From IDS-8 sp040902105 (lineage in GTDB: Bacteria; Pseudomonadota; Gammaproteobacteria; Steroidobacterales; Woeseiaceae), in NCBI GenBank assembly GCA_040902105.1, contig JBBDXW010000034.1, positions 1-64,000 of the forward strand: a stretch of 64,000 nucleotides of DNA, read 5' to 3'. This document shows, piece after piece, positions 43,593 to 52,503 of this stretch. Each line of letters opens with the position of its first letter. The first letter of the stretch is position 1. The notes below the pieces were generated by a model. It had not been told where the DNA came from and made no database searches. It was given only the letters and a program-made list of their open reading frames with translations. The translations under genes and the position numbers were made by a program.

Positions 43593-44414
43593 TCACGGGA
43601 AAGAACGGAGACGGTGGAATTTTCGCCGCACCCCCTTCGGCGCGGAAAGCCGTTCCGGAAGCGGCCTTCGCTGACCGTCAGGCTGACGGTGCGCGCGGGC
43701 CCGGAAAATACAAATCGTCTAGCGCGCACAGGCGCCGGTAGAACGCGCCCAGCTCGTCAAGGTCGATCCTGCCTGCGAGCGGCAGTGACGCGTAGGCGTC
43801 CAAGGCGTGCAGCGTGACCGTCACGAGCTGAAACATCTCGCGCAGTTCAAGACGCACGGTCATGCCCTCGGCAGTAGCCTTCGCGCCGGCGAGGCGCTCT
43901 CGCAGTGCGCGCACGTCCTTGCGCCCGCATTCGAGGGACGCAAGGCTGCGCAGGTGTCGTAGTGATCCTCGACCACGCGTAGAATCATCCTGATCGAAGG
44001 GAGTCGATTCGCAAAGCTGATGGTTGATTTCGGAGTGGGCGTTTCCCTTGTTGGAACGTACGAAGTAAGGAAGATCGATACCCATTACTTCGAAGGTAAT
44101 GGCTAAAGCCGCTGCAGGGCTTCCTCGAGATTCAGAGTTTTTCAACAGAATAAGGCGGAAGCGGTCATTCGGAGATGGAGTAACCGCATACGTTGCCCAA
44201 ATTCGCTCAGATGCGACGGCCAATGATTGGGTGCTCGATTTGCATTATCGCCTGTCTTATTTAACCTGCGAACGAGAGTACCTGGTTAGTGACTTGGGCC
44301 GCTAATCCACACCAGGCACTCGAAGGAATAAGGTCGACCGACCTCGCACGGCTTATCCATGTTGCCGAAGCCCTATTGGGATCACGATGCTCATGCATTT
44401 CCGTGGAGCATCGC
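43593..44414. other. Right edge of the cargo, mixed relics
   Basis: An open minus-strand frame (43678-44223, 181 codons) looks like a chimera. Its C-terminal third (VTLHALDAYASLPLAGRIDL, DELGAFYRRLCALDDLYF) is helical and protein-like; its N-terminal two thirds have no clear character. The plus strand around 44135 holds GAGTTTTTCAACAGA, a word often seen at IS ends. I see no intact gene. It ends just before the resumption of the transfer operon. Confidence 0.3.
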
Positions 44415-44879
44415 ATGTTCGTCAGCAAAGTCCCGATTTCTGTCAGCTTAGTCATCGCGCTGTGGTTGGTTTACACGGCCGCCGCGGTAACCGAGGTGTT
44501 GCCAAACCGCTTGGAAATCTTCACCACCTCGGACGAACCCGCCACGAACTTGCAGGAGGTTTCGGCATCGCTCAAAGAAACGGACATCCGGGTGTATTGG
44601 CTCGATGGGATCCATCGATTTGAAGTGGAGTTGTCACAGCGACTACCGGCAGATGCACAATCCGCGGAGCGCGCTGTGCTGGAGCGCTTGCAGCACCTGG
44701 ATAAGGATCGCCGGGACCGAGTGGCAGAATCGGCTCTGGCGCTGGCGCGGGCGGTGGAACTGGGCATTGACCGATATCCCGCGATCGTCATTGACGGGCA
44801 GTGGATTCTCTATGGACTGACAGATCTCTCGGCCGCCGTAACGCTCTATCGACGCTGGGTGGCAAGTCTCCAGCCATGA
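44415..44879 (+). CDS. TIGR03757-like ICE protein (TrbC/TraW-like)
   Basis: 154 residues from ATG 44415 (GTGGAGCATCGC upstream), giving a proper signal peptide (SLVIALWLVYTAAA); a longer frame from 44289 is probably false. Landmarks: RLEIFTTSDEPATNLQEVSA, and RAVELGIDRYPAIVIDGQWI with a thioredoxin/TrbC-like end. First transfer gene after the cargo. In related ICEs it directly follows the TraC-like ATPase gene. The stop overlaps the traU start (ATGA). Confidence 0.8.
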   Translation: MFVSKVPISVSLVIALWLVYTAAAVTEVLPNRLEIFTTSDEPATNLQEVSASLKETDIRVYWLDGIHRFEVELSQRLPADAQSAERAVLERLQHLDKDRRDRVAESALALARAVELGIDRYPAIVIDGQWILYGLTDLSAAVTLYRRWVASLQP

Positions 44880-45892
44880 AAGCTCCTGCTTCGGTCGCAC
44901 TCGCCCTGTCCCTGCTGATGGTGGCTTCAGCACGCGCGGGCACCATCAGCACTTCGGATATCTTCAGCCGGACTGCGTCTGCGAGCATCGCCTGCATGCG
45001 TTGGATGCCGATTGGCCTGTGTTTCTGGCTGGAATGCACTCCGTTTGGTTGCAGCGTAACGACGTCGCTCAAGATCGGCCACTACAATCCGGATCTTGTC
45101 GTCAGCAGCTACAACGAACTGGGCGACAATCCATGGTCGGAGATTCGGTCCGTGCTCGGTCAGGCGCAACGAACGGCGGCGAACAGCGTGCTCGGGTCCC
45201 TGCTGCCCATACCGATCGACAGCGCGGGCAATCGCACAGAAGGCACGGCGAGAAACCGGGATCACAAAAACCTGATCTTCCGTGAGACTGACGCGATCGG
45301 TCATCCTCAGGGAATTTTCGCTGGTCTGGTTCCGGAACTCATTTGCGAGTCACAAACGACACCCTTTGTGCCGTACTTTCAATCGGGCCTGGATGCACTC
45401 TCCTGGCGCCAGGAGGTCCCGGAAATATTCTATCCGGCGAGTCTCATCCCCGGCTTGCGTGAGCTGGGCAGCTGGCCGCTGCAGACCTGGGGCGGCGTCT
45501 TTCCACGCACCGGCTGGACCATCCAGGCCGAAGAACCGAAGGCTGCCGCCCTCAATGCGCAGCGTGCCGGCGACATCGTCACGCGGCTGGCTCAGCCGCA
45601 TGTGTACTTGCCAGTGACCGGATCCTTGTCGACCAACCAGCAGGTGTGGCCACCGGGCCCCTTGATCGAGGCGGACCACCGTACCGGCACGTGGCAAATG
45701 CTGCTGCCGGAACTCGACAGCGGTTGCGAGGCATTCGGCGTCAATGATCTGACGAGCGTTACTGGCTGGGGAGGAGGGCGCGTTGATCCGGAAGGGGATT
45801 ACATCTGGAATCTATGGCGGCCGTATCAATGCTGTGAGCAGAGAGCCGGGATATTCCTGCTCAGCGTGGACTGGTTGCCGTATCCGCCGTGA
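44876..45892 (+). CDS. traU: TraU-like conjugation protein (TIGR03756 type)
   Basis: 338 residues from ATG 44876, translationally coupled to the previous gene. Signal peptide (VALALSLLMVASARAG), then Cys-rich periplasmic sequence: SACMRW-type blocks SIACMRWMPIGLCFWLECTP and FGCSVTTSLKIGHYNPDLVV, later QTWGGVFPRTGWTIQAEEPK and RPYQCCEQRAGIF. TraU is needed for DNA transfer and mating-pair stabilisation in F-like systems; disulfides are likely. Confidence 0.87.
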   Translation: MKAPASVALALSLLMVASARAGTISTSDIFSRTASASIACMRWMPIGLCFWLECTPFGCSVTTSLKIGHYNPDLVVSSYNELGDNPWSEIRSVLGQAQRTAANSVLGSLLPIPIDSAGNRTEGTARNRDHKNLIFRETDAIGHPQGIFAGLVPELICESQTTPFVPYFQSGLDALSWRQEVPEIFYPASLIPGLRELGSWPLQTWGGVFPRTGWTIQAEEPKAAALNAQRAGDIVTRLAQPHVYLPVTGSLSTNQQVWPPGPLIEADHRTGTWQMLLPELDSGCEAFGVNDLTSVTGWGGGRVDPEGDYIWNLWRPYQCCEQRAGIFLLSVDWLPYPP

Positions 45893-45926
45893 GCACAAGG
45901 GCTGTAGGGAGAGCGAGAGATTAAAC

Positions 45927-47270
45927 ATGTTGCATCTCTGGGGTCGACGACTTCGTGGAGCGGCGGTCGTTGTAATGAGTCTCGTCGCATCCGCAGTGCC
46001 CGCTGCTGAAGGGCCCACCGAAGACAGCCTGTGGTACTACCAGATCGGCGGTGCCGAACCGGTATCAGTACCGGCGAACCCCGACGTCACGTCGTTTACC
46101 CTGGGTGGATCGGCGCAGCTGAGTCTCGGCCACAGTTGTGCCGCCTTCGATCCGGTGGTCGCCGTCAGCAATACCCTGAATGACATCGGCTCAGGCGTCG
46201 ATGATCTCATGAACGCCATGACGACGGCGGCGACCAGTGCTATCGCCGCGCTCCCCGCCCTCATTCTGCAGCGCGCCAACCCAGGCTTGTACGACCTGTT
46301 CCAGAATGCGCTGCTCAAAGCCGAAGAGACCATGCAGATCGCCACCAAGTCCTGCGAGGCCATGGAAGCGGAAATCGCGCGCGGCAAGAACCCGTATGCC
46401 GATCTCATCACCCTCTCCAAAGGCAACGACTGGAAACTCCAGATGGGGATTGGCGGCAACGATGTCGTCACCGCTAAGGAAGCGGTCGAGACAACCAACG
46501 GGAACAACGGCATTCCATGGATCGGCGGTCAGGCCGGCGGGGCAGGCCAGCCGGAGTTGCGCTTCACGGGCGACGTCGTCGAGGCCGGCTACAACATTCA
46601 GTTGAATCGGCCGGTTGGAACATCCACCCCCGCCCCGGCCGCGACCCGTCTGGCAGAGATCTGGCCGTCTTCCGTCGATGCGCGTGACTGGGCGGTCGAT
46701 GTGGTGGGTGACAACATAGTCACCACCTGCAATACCTGCCCGAAAGACAGCATTGCGGGTACCGGCCTGCTGCCCAAGCTGTTCCAGGAGTCCGAGGTCG
46801 TGTCCGCCAATCTGCAGGGCTTGGTCAGCGGAACAACCCCACCAACCCTTCAAAATCTTGCCACGATCACCGCCCCCGGCGTCGCCATCACCCGGCAGGT
46901 CATAGAGGCGGTTCGAACCATGCCGGTCTCGGAGCAGGGGCTGATCGTCGGCCGTCTGGTCGCCGAAATCAGTACCGCACGAACCGTCGAGAAGGCGCTG
47001 TTCGTGAGGCGACTGCTACTGTCCGGAAGACAGGTGCCGGAGGTGTATGCCACCGAGGTCGCACGAGTACACGTCGACACTGCGATTGCCGAGCTGGATC
47101 GTGAAATCGACAACCTGCTGTTCGAAACCCGGGTACGGCGCGAAGTGGTGTCGGACACGGCAGTGACACTGCTGCAGCGCGCCGCAGCCCGGCGACAGGC
47201 GTCACTGAATATCCCGAGCGTACCGACAGTCGATCCTCAGCCGCTCAGGAACGGGCGTGTCGAACCATAG
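45927..47270 (+). CDS. TIGR03755-like ICE protein (TraH-like position)
   Basis: 447 residues from ATG 45927 after GGGAGAGCGAGAGATTAA. Signal peptide, then EDSLWYYQIGGAEPVSVPAN, a long central part with GNDWKLQMGIGGNDVVTAKE (a family landmark), and a C-terminal helical region (TARTVEKALFVRRLLLSGRQ, EVARVHVDTAIAELDREIDN). Probably outer-membrane/periplasmic, working in pilus extension or mating-pair formation as TraH does in F. Confidence 0.82.
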   Translation: MLHLWGRRLRGAAVVVMSLVASAVPAAEGPTEDSLWYYQIGGAEPVSVPANPDVTSFTLGGSAQLSLGHSCAAFDPVVAVSNTLNDIGSGVDDLMNAMTTAATSAIAALPALILQRANPGLYDLFQNALLKAEETMQIATKSCEAMEAEIARGKNPYADLITLSKGNDWKLQMGIGGNDVVTAKEAVETTNGNNGIPWIGGQAGGAGQPELRFTGDVVEAGYNIQLNRPVGTSTPAPAATRLAEIWPSSVDARDWAVDVVGDNIVTTCNTCPKDSIAGTGLLPKLFQESEVVSANLQGLVSGTTPPTLQNLATITAPGVAITRQVIEAVRTMPVSEQGLIVGRLVAEISTARTVEKALFVRRLLLSGRQVPEVYATEVARVHVDTAIAELDREIDNLLFETRVRREVVSDTAVTLLQRAAARRQASLNIPSVPTVDPQPLRNGRVEP

Positions 47271-47274
47271 GAGC

Positions 47275-47634
47275 ATGCGCCAGCGCCGCTGGTTCGTACG
47301 CATGACGATACTGACCATCGGGCTCGCGCTTGTCCTCGGTTCGATACTGATGTTCGCCGTGCGACTCTCGTCCATCACAGCGGTGCGTGGTCAGGTGAAC
47401 ACTTACGGTGCATGGCTCGCCATACTCCGTCTGGCCTTCATCGCGGGCGTCGCTCTGATGTGGGGGCCGGTCGTTCGGCGGCTGCATGCCGGCAATCGGA
47501 TCTATCAAATCCGTATGCACGAGCTGCTGGCGCTGCGTTGGCGAGTCACAGCCTGGCTGCTGATCCTTGAATTGCTTATCGGTCAGGATCTTCTCCCAAG
47601 GCTAATTGCGGCTTTCAGCGGAACCGCGTCATGA
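47275..47634 (+). CDS. ICE membrane protein, hypothetical
   Basis: 119 residues from ATG 47275 after ATAGGAGC. Three membrane segments (MTILTIGLALVLGSILMFAV, AILRLAFIAGVALMWGPVVR, AWLLILELLIGQDLLPRLIA). Small three-helix proteins of this kind stand between the TIGR03755-like and traG genes in related ICEs. The stop overlaps the traG start (ATGA). Confidence 0.72.
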   Translation: MRQRRWFVRMTILTIGLALVLGSILMFAVRLSSITAVRGQVNTYGAWLAILRLAFIAGVALMWGPVVRRLHAGNRIYQIRMHELLALRWRVTAWLLILELLIGQDLLPRLIAAFSGTAS

Positions 47635-49196
47635 GTGTCGACAGCTACCTGGAATTGTTCACCACGCTATTTGGCTGGACCTTCTACGGCATCCTTTGGG
47701 ATGTTCTGGTGGGTACCGGCATCGTGTACCTGCCGTTCCTGGGTATCCTCATCGACAACTGGCGCGAACCGGCCGAGGGCGGTGAATTTGGCACGGTCAC
47801 CGGTCTGTCGCTACGGCGTATGGAGATTGAGCTGTTCCTGGCGTTGCTGGTGGTGGTTCTCGCCGGCCAACCTGCGGCGCTGACCGCGCTCAATGCCTCG
47901 ACATTGAGCTATACACCACCGCCGACCTTAACCAATTCAAATCCGGTGCCGGCGACGGTAGCGGCGTCGCAAAGCACCTACGGCCGTACCGGCTTTTCCG
48001 GATCCGCCGCCACCGTTAATCTGCCCATCTGGTGGTACGCGGTAGTGGCCACCAGTTCCGGTATCAATCACGCCGTCATAGCCGGCCTGCCATCGGTCGC
48101 CGACATGCGAACCTACGAACAGCAGGCTCGACTGGCGACGATCGCCGATCCGCGATTGCGTCAGGAGGTGAGCCGGTTTTTCAGCGAATGCTATATCCCG
48201 GCCCGCTCGAAGTACCAGGCAGACAAACCGACTGCGGCAGCAATCATCGAGCTGCTCGAGGATTTCGGCTCGGACGACCCGGACTGGCTGGGATCGCACA
48301 TCTACCGCGAGACACCCGGTTACTACGACACGTTCCGCGCCTCCGCGCCGATCACCGGCTGGCCGTACATCGCGTCGCGTGACACCGAGTACGATGAAGC
48401 CAGTCCACCGGAGTGGGGCAGGCCGTACTGCAACGAATGGTGGTCGGACGGCACCATTGGACTCCGCCAAAAGCTCGTCGCCGAGGCAGACTTCACCTCG
48501 GGCGGTCTCTCGGGTCTGATCATCGCCATCGCTCCCTTCCTGGCGGGCGAGCGGCAGTACGACGCAGTCGCCAAGGTCGTATTGTCCAACGCCCCGCCAT
48601 CCTGGTCGAACAACGATCTAGTGGCATACAACTCGGGAACTTCGGGCCTGTTCAGCAATGCCGAACACCTGGTCAAGAACGGTCTGGCGAGCGGCGGCGT
48701 CATCATTGCCTCGGCACTGTTTTCCGTAACCATGACCGCGGTCCTGCAGGGGCTGCCCATGGTGCAAGCCGTTCTGTTACTCGGCATCTACGCACTACTA
48801 CCGCTTTTCGTCACGCTTTCGCGCTATTCGATCTCGATGCTGATGATCGGCGCCATGGCAATCTTCACGGTGAAGTTCTGGTCGGTGCTGTGGTATCTGG
48901 CACTCTGGGTAGATCAGAACCTGATCCTCGCCATGTACCCTGACGTCAATATTTTCTTCCAGATCTTCGCCAACCCGGGCGAGCATGATTCCAAGCGAAT
49001 GCTGCTCAATATGATCACGATGAGTCTTTACTTAGGTTTACCACTACTTTGGAGTGCAATGATGGCTTGGGTCGGAATACGAGTCGGACGAGCTATTGAC
49101 TCAGCCGCTATTCCACTCCGCGCACCGGTTCAGGACGCGGGTACCCAAGGCGGTAGCCTGGGCAAGCGAATTGCAACGAAAGGATTGAGCCGTTAA
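47631..49196 (+). CDS. traG: TraG-like conjugation protein (TraG N-terminal domain type)
   Basis: 521 residues. N-terminal membrane segments with TLFGWTFYGILWDVLVGTGI and a large periplasmic part (FFSECYIPARSKYQADKPT, ETPGYYDTFRASAPITGWPY), then hydrophobic segments near the C-terminus (QAVLLLGIYALLPLFVTLSR, FTVKFWSVLWYLALWVDQNL). It matches the TraG_N family that closes the PFGI-1-type transfer operon; it serves mating-pair stabilisation. In relatives a TraI-type relaxase gene follows nearby; here the integrase comes instead. Confidence 0.87.
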   Translation: MSVDSYLELFTTLFGWTFYGILWDVLVGTGIVYLPFLGILIDNWREPAEGGEFGTVTGLSLRRMEIELFLALLVVVLAGQPAALTALNASTLSYTPPPTLTNSNPVPATVAASQSTYGRTGFSGSAATVNLPIWWYAVVATSSGINHAVIAGLPSVADMRTYEQQARLATIADPRLRQEVSRFFSECYIPARSKYQADKPTAAAIIELLEDFGSDDPDWLGSHIYRETPGYYDTFRASAPITGWPYIASRDTEYDEASPPEWGRPYCNEWWSDGTIGLRQKLVAEADFTSGGLSGLIIAIAPFLAGERQYDAVAKVVLSNAPPSWSNNDLVAYNSGTSGLFSNAEHLVKNGLASGGVIIASALFSVTMTAVLQGLPMVQAVLLLGIYALLPLFVTLSRYSISMLMIGAMAIFTVKFWSVLWYLALWVDQNLILAMYPDVNIFFQIFANPGEHDSKRMLLNMITMSLYLGLPLLWSAMMAWVGIRVGRAIDSAAIPLRAPVQDAGTQGGSLGKRIATKGLSR

Positions 49197-49531
49197 CCGT
49201 ACCAGCCGCCTGGGTCGGTACCGTCGTCCAGTTCATCACGACGATAATTCATGACACCCCCCTTTACGGCATTGTCAATCTTGCTGTTTTCACTGGAAGT
49301 GTTTGCGCTGACAGCAAGTAATCGTATGATCTGAACGGCCAGAAAAGCCGCTCGATTAAAGAACCGATGCGAAGTGTGTTTAATGTTCACTACTGTATTC
49401 TCCCATAGCGGAACTCAGAAGAGAATGAAATTGCTGTGGCTCAAAGAATGCTAAGTATTGTGTTCCAGCAGGTCTTGTCGATGAATTTATGAAGAGCCCC
49501 CAGCCCCTTAGCTATTGATCATGCTACGAGT
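49197..49531. other. Junction between transfer operon and integrase, no clear gene
   Basis: About 335 bases of lower GC content. A minus-strand frame (49193-49390, 65 codons) contains NYRRDELDDGTDPGGWYG at its end and overlaps the traG stop; it has no family features. The composition suggests sequence from a different source than the transfer genes. Confidence 0.35.
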
Positions 49532-50533
49532 TTATCCGAGCTTGAGGGCGAGATCTTCTGCTCGTAAATGCGTATATCGCTGCAGCATGCGAAGATCCTT
49601 GTGGCCCGAAATGGATGCAACCTCCATAATATTAAGTCCCCGCTCGAATAGTCTGCTAATTGCTTCATGTCGCAAGTCGTGAAAGTGAAAATCCTCGATT
49701 CGCGCACGCCTTGTTGACAGAATGAATGCTTTCTTGATTGCCTCAGTCGTTACTCCGGGAAAGACTTGCCCACTGATGCTGCGGGGCATAGCAGTTAGAG
49801 TATCGACTGCTGCGGTAGACAGTGGAACTGTCCTTGATTGGCCATTCTTGGTCTCTGGCAAGAACACCGTTCGACGCTTTAAGTCTATGTGTTGCCAACG
49901 TATGGCGACCAACTCGCCTTGTCGCATGGCCGTCTCCAAGGCAAGGCGAACGATTGGGGCGAGGTAGGCGTTTCGATGTCGGCGACACGTAACGAATAAT
50001 CGATGTTCTTCGTTATCAGGTCCGCTCCCGCCGTCACGAAATCGACGACTGCGAGCTCCAGTTTCAGTCGGCAGCTTGACGTCTCGCACCGGGTTGTGAA
50101 CATAGATTCCCCATTCTTTTCGAGCTACTTCAAACATCTGCGAGAGGATTGTCAACTCGCGTCGTAGCGACCCTGGCTGCACCATTTTCAAGCGTTCGTC
50201 CCGATAGCGCGCAATATCGACACCGCGGACGGTTGCGACGAATCGCTTTGCCAACGGGTGACGAATCAAGAATCGGACTCGACAAGTTTCGGAGTGAGCG
50301 CCTCGCTTATGTACGGTGTACTCCTGAAGATAGCGGTCAAGTAATTCGGCGACAGTCGTGGTTTCTGCCTCATGGCGTGACACAAATACACCGTGGTCCA
50401 TCTCGCATTCAATGGATCGTACCCATTGTTCCGCGACTGCCCGGGTCGTGAAGGATTTGGTCTGTGTCGGGTATCCCTTGCGGCGGATCTGTGCCTGCCA
50501 GCAGGTTGAGCTTCGCTTCCGGAAGGAGGCCAT
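49532..50533 (-). CDS. int: Tyrosine integrase next to tRNA-Pro
   Basis: 333 residues from ATG 50533 (CTGGAGACGAACTG upstream); a longer frame to 50578 adds 15 unlikely residues. N-terminal arm-type region (ASFRKRSSTCWQAQIRRKGY, QTKSFTTRAVAEQWV), SAM-like core-binding domain (VAELLDRYLQEYTVHKRGAH), then the catalytic domain: Arg in ETAMRQGELVAIRW, H-x-x-R in HDLRHEAISRLFE, His in SGHKDLRML and nucleophile Tyr in QRYTHL. It lies just outside the 3' end of tRNA-Pro and reads away from it, the classic site-specific element layout. It would integrate and excise the element at that tRNA. Confidence 0.92.
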   Translation of the reverse strand: MASFRKRSSTCWQAQIRRKGYPTQTKSFTTRAVAEQWVRSIECEMDHGVFVSRHEAETTTVAELLDRYLQEYTVHKRGAHSETCRVRFLIRHPLAKRFVATVRGVDIARYRDERLKMVQPGSLRRELTILSQMFEVARKEWGIYVHNPVRDVKLPTETGARSRRFRDGGSGPDNEEHRLFVTCRRHRNAYLAPIVRLALETAMRQGELVAIRWQHIDLKRRTVFLPETKNGQSRTVPLSTAAVDTLTAMPRSISGQVFPGVTTEAIKKAFILSTRRARIEDFHFHDLRHEAISRLFERGLNIMEVASISGHKDLRMLQRYTHLRAEDLALKLG

Positions 50534-50645
50534 CAGTTCGTCTCCAGGATGGAAACGAGTGTGGCAAAAGTGTGGCAAGTACTCTTTGGGTAACCCCTAC
50601 AAGCGGTGGTAGGGTTCTTAAGTACTTGATCAATCGGGATTTATT

Positions 50646-50722
50646 TGGTCGGGGTGAGAGGATTCGAACCTCCGGCCCCTGCCTCCCGAAGGCAGTGCTC
50701 TACCAGGCTGAGCTACACCCCG
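50646..50722 (-). tRNA. tRNA-Pro (anticodon CGG), likely attachment site
   Basis: On the minus strand: acceptor CGGGGTG pairs with CACCCCG; D-arm GCTC/GAGC; anticodon stem CTGCC/GGCAG with loop TTCGGGA (anticodon CGG, reads CCG Pro codons); T-arm GGAGG TTCGAAT CCTCT; discriminator A and encoded CCA. Length 77. Its 3' end faces the integrase gene, so the final 20-45 bases are the expected attachment core. The gene appears complete, as is usual when the element restores the tRNA end. Confidence 0.95.
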
Positions 50723-50964
50723 AAGCCGCGCGCCATGATACACATTCAGGCGATTTGCGGCCACATGCAGTTCACTGCTCCCATTGGCACCCGCGTCGTA
50801 CAACCGCCCCCGCACCCACCAGGACCACAGCACTTCCGGTGACATCGCCGCATTTCGCCGTTAGGATGCAGCAGTCGCGAAAGGGACGGGACCCGACAGG
50901 CCCGCTCACGCCGGCCGCGCCCGTATCTCATGTTGCAATTCGAACAATCAACAGGAGCAACTCG

Positions 50965-52485
50965 ATGGCCCACAAGTTTCTGCTGGTCGTAGCATTTTTA
51001 CTCAGCAGCCAGGTACTCGCAGCCGACGAAGAAAAAGAGAAGGACGAGAAGCCGGAGGACCCGGCGCCGGAGGCGAAAGTCTGGACTACCGAACACGAGA
51101 CTCGCATCGGCGGCCGCAACATCGAGTACACGGCAACCGCCGGCACGATGCTGATGAAGGACGACGACGACGAACCGGTCGCGCTGATGGGCTATTCAGC
51201 GTACGTCTCCAACGAGGACGACAAAAGGAACCGGCCGCTCATGTTCGCCTACAACGGCGGGCCGGGCTCGGCATCGATCTGGTTGCACATGGGCGTGCTC
51301 GGGCCGCAGCGTGCCGTTGTCACGGACGCAGGTTTCAGCCCCGCCGGGCCGTTCCGCCGTGTCGCGAACGATTACAGCATTCTCGATGAAGCCGATCTCG
51401 TGATGATCGATCCGGTCGGGACCGGCTTCGCGAAAGTGGTGGGTAAGGGGGACACGAAAGACTTCTGGGGCGTCGATCAGGACATCGAATCGATCTCGGA
51501 CTTCATCGTTCAGTACGTCACCGAAAACGGCCGCTGGGCGTCGCCCAAGTTCATCCTTGGCGAAAGTTACGGCGGCATGCGCAGCGGGGGCGTCTCGTAT
51601 CGCCTGCTTGCCGTTCATAACATGGCGCTGAACGGCGTCATCCTCGTGTCGCCGTTCATGGAGATGACCACGGGCTTTGCCGGCTTGGGCATCGATCTGC
51701 CGCACGTCATGTTTTTGCCGACCTATGCGGCCACTGCGTGGTATCACGATGCGCTGGATCAGAAGCCCGAAAGTCTGCAGGCGTTCATGGAAGAGGTAAG
51801 TGACTTCGCGATCCAGGAATACGCGCCGGCGTTGCTCGCCGGCCGCGGACTGAGCAGCGCCGACCGCCAGGCGGTCCTTTCGGGCTTGTCTCGTTTTACC
51901 GGCTTGAGCGAGGAGTACTGGGACCGCGCCAATCTCCGCATCGACGAAGGCCGCTTTACCCAGGAGCTCTTGCGTATCAGTGGCAAGACCGTCGGGCGGG
52001 TCGATTCACGGTTCAAGGGCGAAAGCATCAACAAGCTCGCCGAGTCGGCACCGTACGATCCTTTCACGACGGCCATCGGTCCGTCCTACCTTGCAGCGTT
52101 CATGGACTACTACAGGGCCGACCTCGAGGTCGAAATGAGCGATAACTACGTCGTCTCAGGCGGATTTTTCATGCAATGGGACTGGGGTCACCAGCAACCG
52201 GACCTGGGCGGCTTCGAATTGCCGTTTCCAAACACGGCCATCGACCTCGAATTTGCCATGAAGCACAATCCCGCGATGAAAGTGCTGGTGCAGCAGGGCT
52301 ATTTCGACCTTGCGACGCCGCATTTCGCCACCGAGTACGTCCTCGATCACATGAACCTGACGCCCGAGCTGCGCAAAAACATCGAGTTCGAGTATTACGA
52401 AGCCGGGCACATGATGTACGTGCACGAACCGTCGCTGATCAAGTTCAAGGAGGACCTGGCGGAGTTTGTGCGCGGTTCGTATTGA
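50965..52485 (+). CDS. S10 serine carboxypeptidase-like peptidase, secreted
   Basis: 506 residues from ATG 50965 after ACAGGAGC; the open frame extends upstream through the tRNA but that part is not coding. Signal peptide (FLLVVAFLLSSQVLAAD), then a Lys/Glu/Asp/Pro-rich stretch (EEKEKDEKPEDPAPEAK). The fold is S10: MFAYNGGPGSASIWLHMGVL with the oxyanion N-G-G-P-G, catalytic Ser201 in LGESYGG, Asp448 in QGYFDLATP and His482 in YEAGHMMY. Removes C-terminal residues from peptides in the periplasm or outside. Fits a peptide-consuming lifestyle like the S9 and M24 enzymes in this window. Confidence 0.9.
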   Translation: MAHKFLLVVAFLLSSQVLAADEEKEKDEKPEDPAPEAKVWTTEHETRIGGRNIEYTATAGTMLMKDDDDEPVALMGYSAYVSNEDDKRNRPLMFAYNGGPGSASIWLHMGVLGPQRAVVTDAGFSPAGPFRRVANDYSILDEADLVMIDPVGTGFAKVVGKGDTKDFWGVDQDIESISDFIVQYVTENGRWASPKFILGESYGGMRSGGVSYRLLAVHNMALNGVILVSPFMEMTTGFAGLGIDLPHVMFLPTYAATAWYHDALDQKPESLQAFMEEVSDFAIQEYAPALLAGRGLSSADRQAVLSGLSRFTGLSEEYWDRANLRIDEGRFTQELLRISGKTVGRVDSRFKGESINKLAESAPYDPFTTAIGPSYLAAFMDYYRADLEVEMSDNYVVSGGFFMQWDWGHQQPDLGGFELPFPNTAIDLEFAMKHNPAMKVLVQQGYFDLATPHFATEYVLDHMNLTPELRKNIEFEYYEAGHMMYVHEPSLIKFKEDLAEFVRGSY

Positions 52486-52503
52486 CGCGCACCGCGTATT
52501 ACT

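Noticed and set aside
49193..49390. 65-codon minus-strand frame overlapping the end of traG
   Set aside because: No family feature, low-GC junction DNA and overlap with traG; kept only as part of the intergenic note.
50464..50964. N-terminal extension of the S10 peptidase frame through the tRNA
   Set aside because: The extension reads the tRNA gene in antisense; the signal peptide and ribosome site fix the start at 50965.
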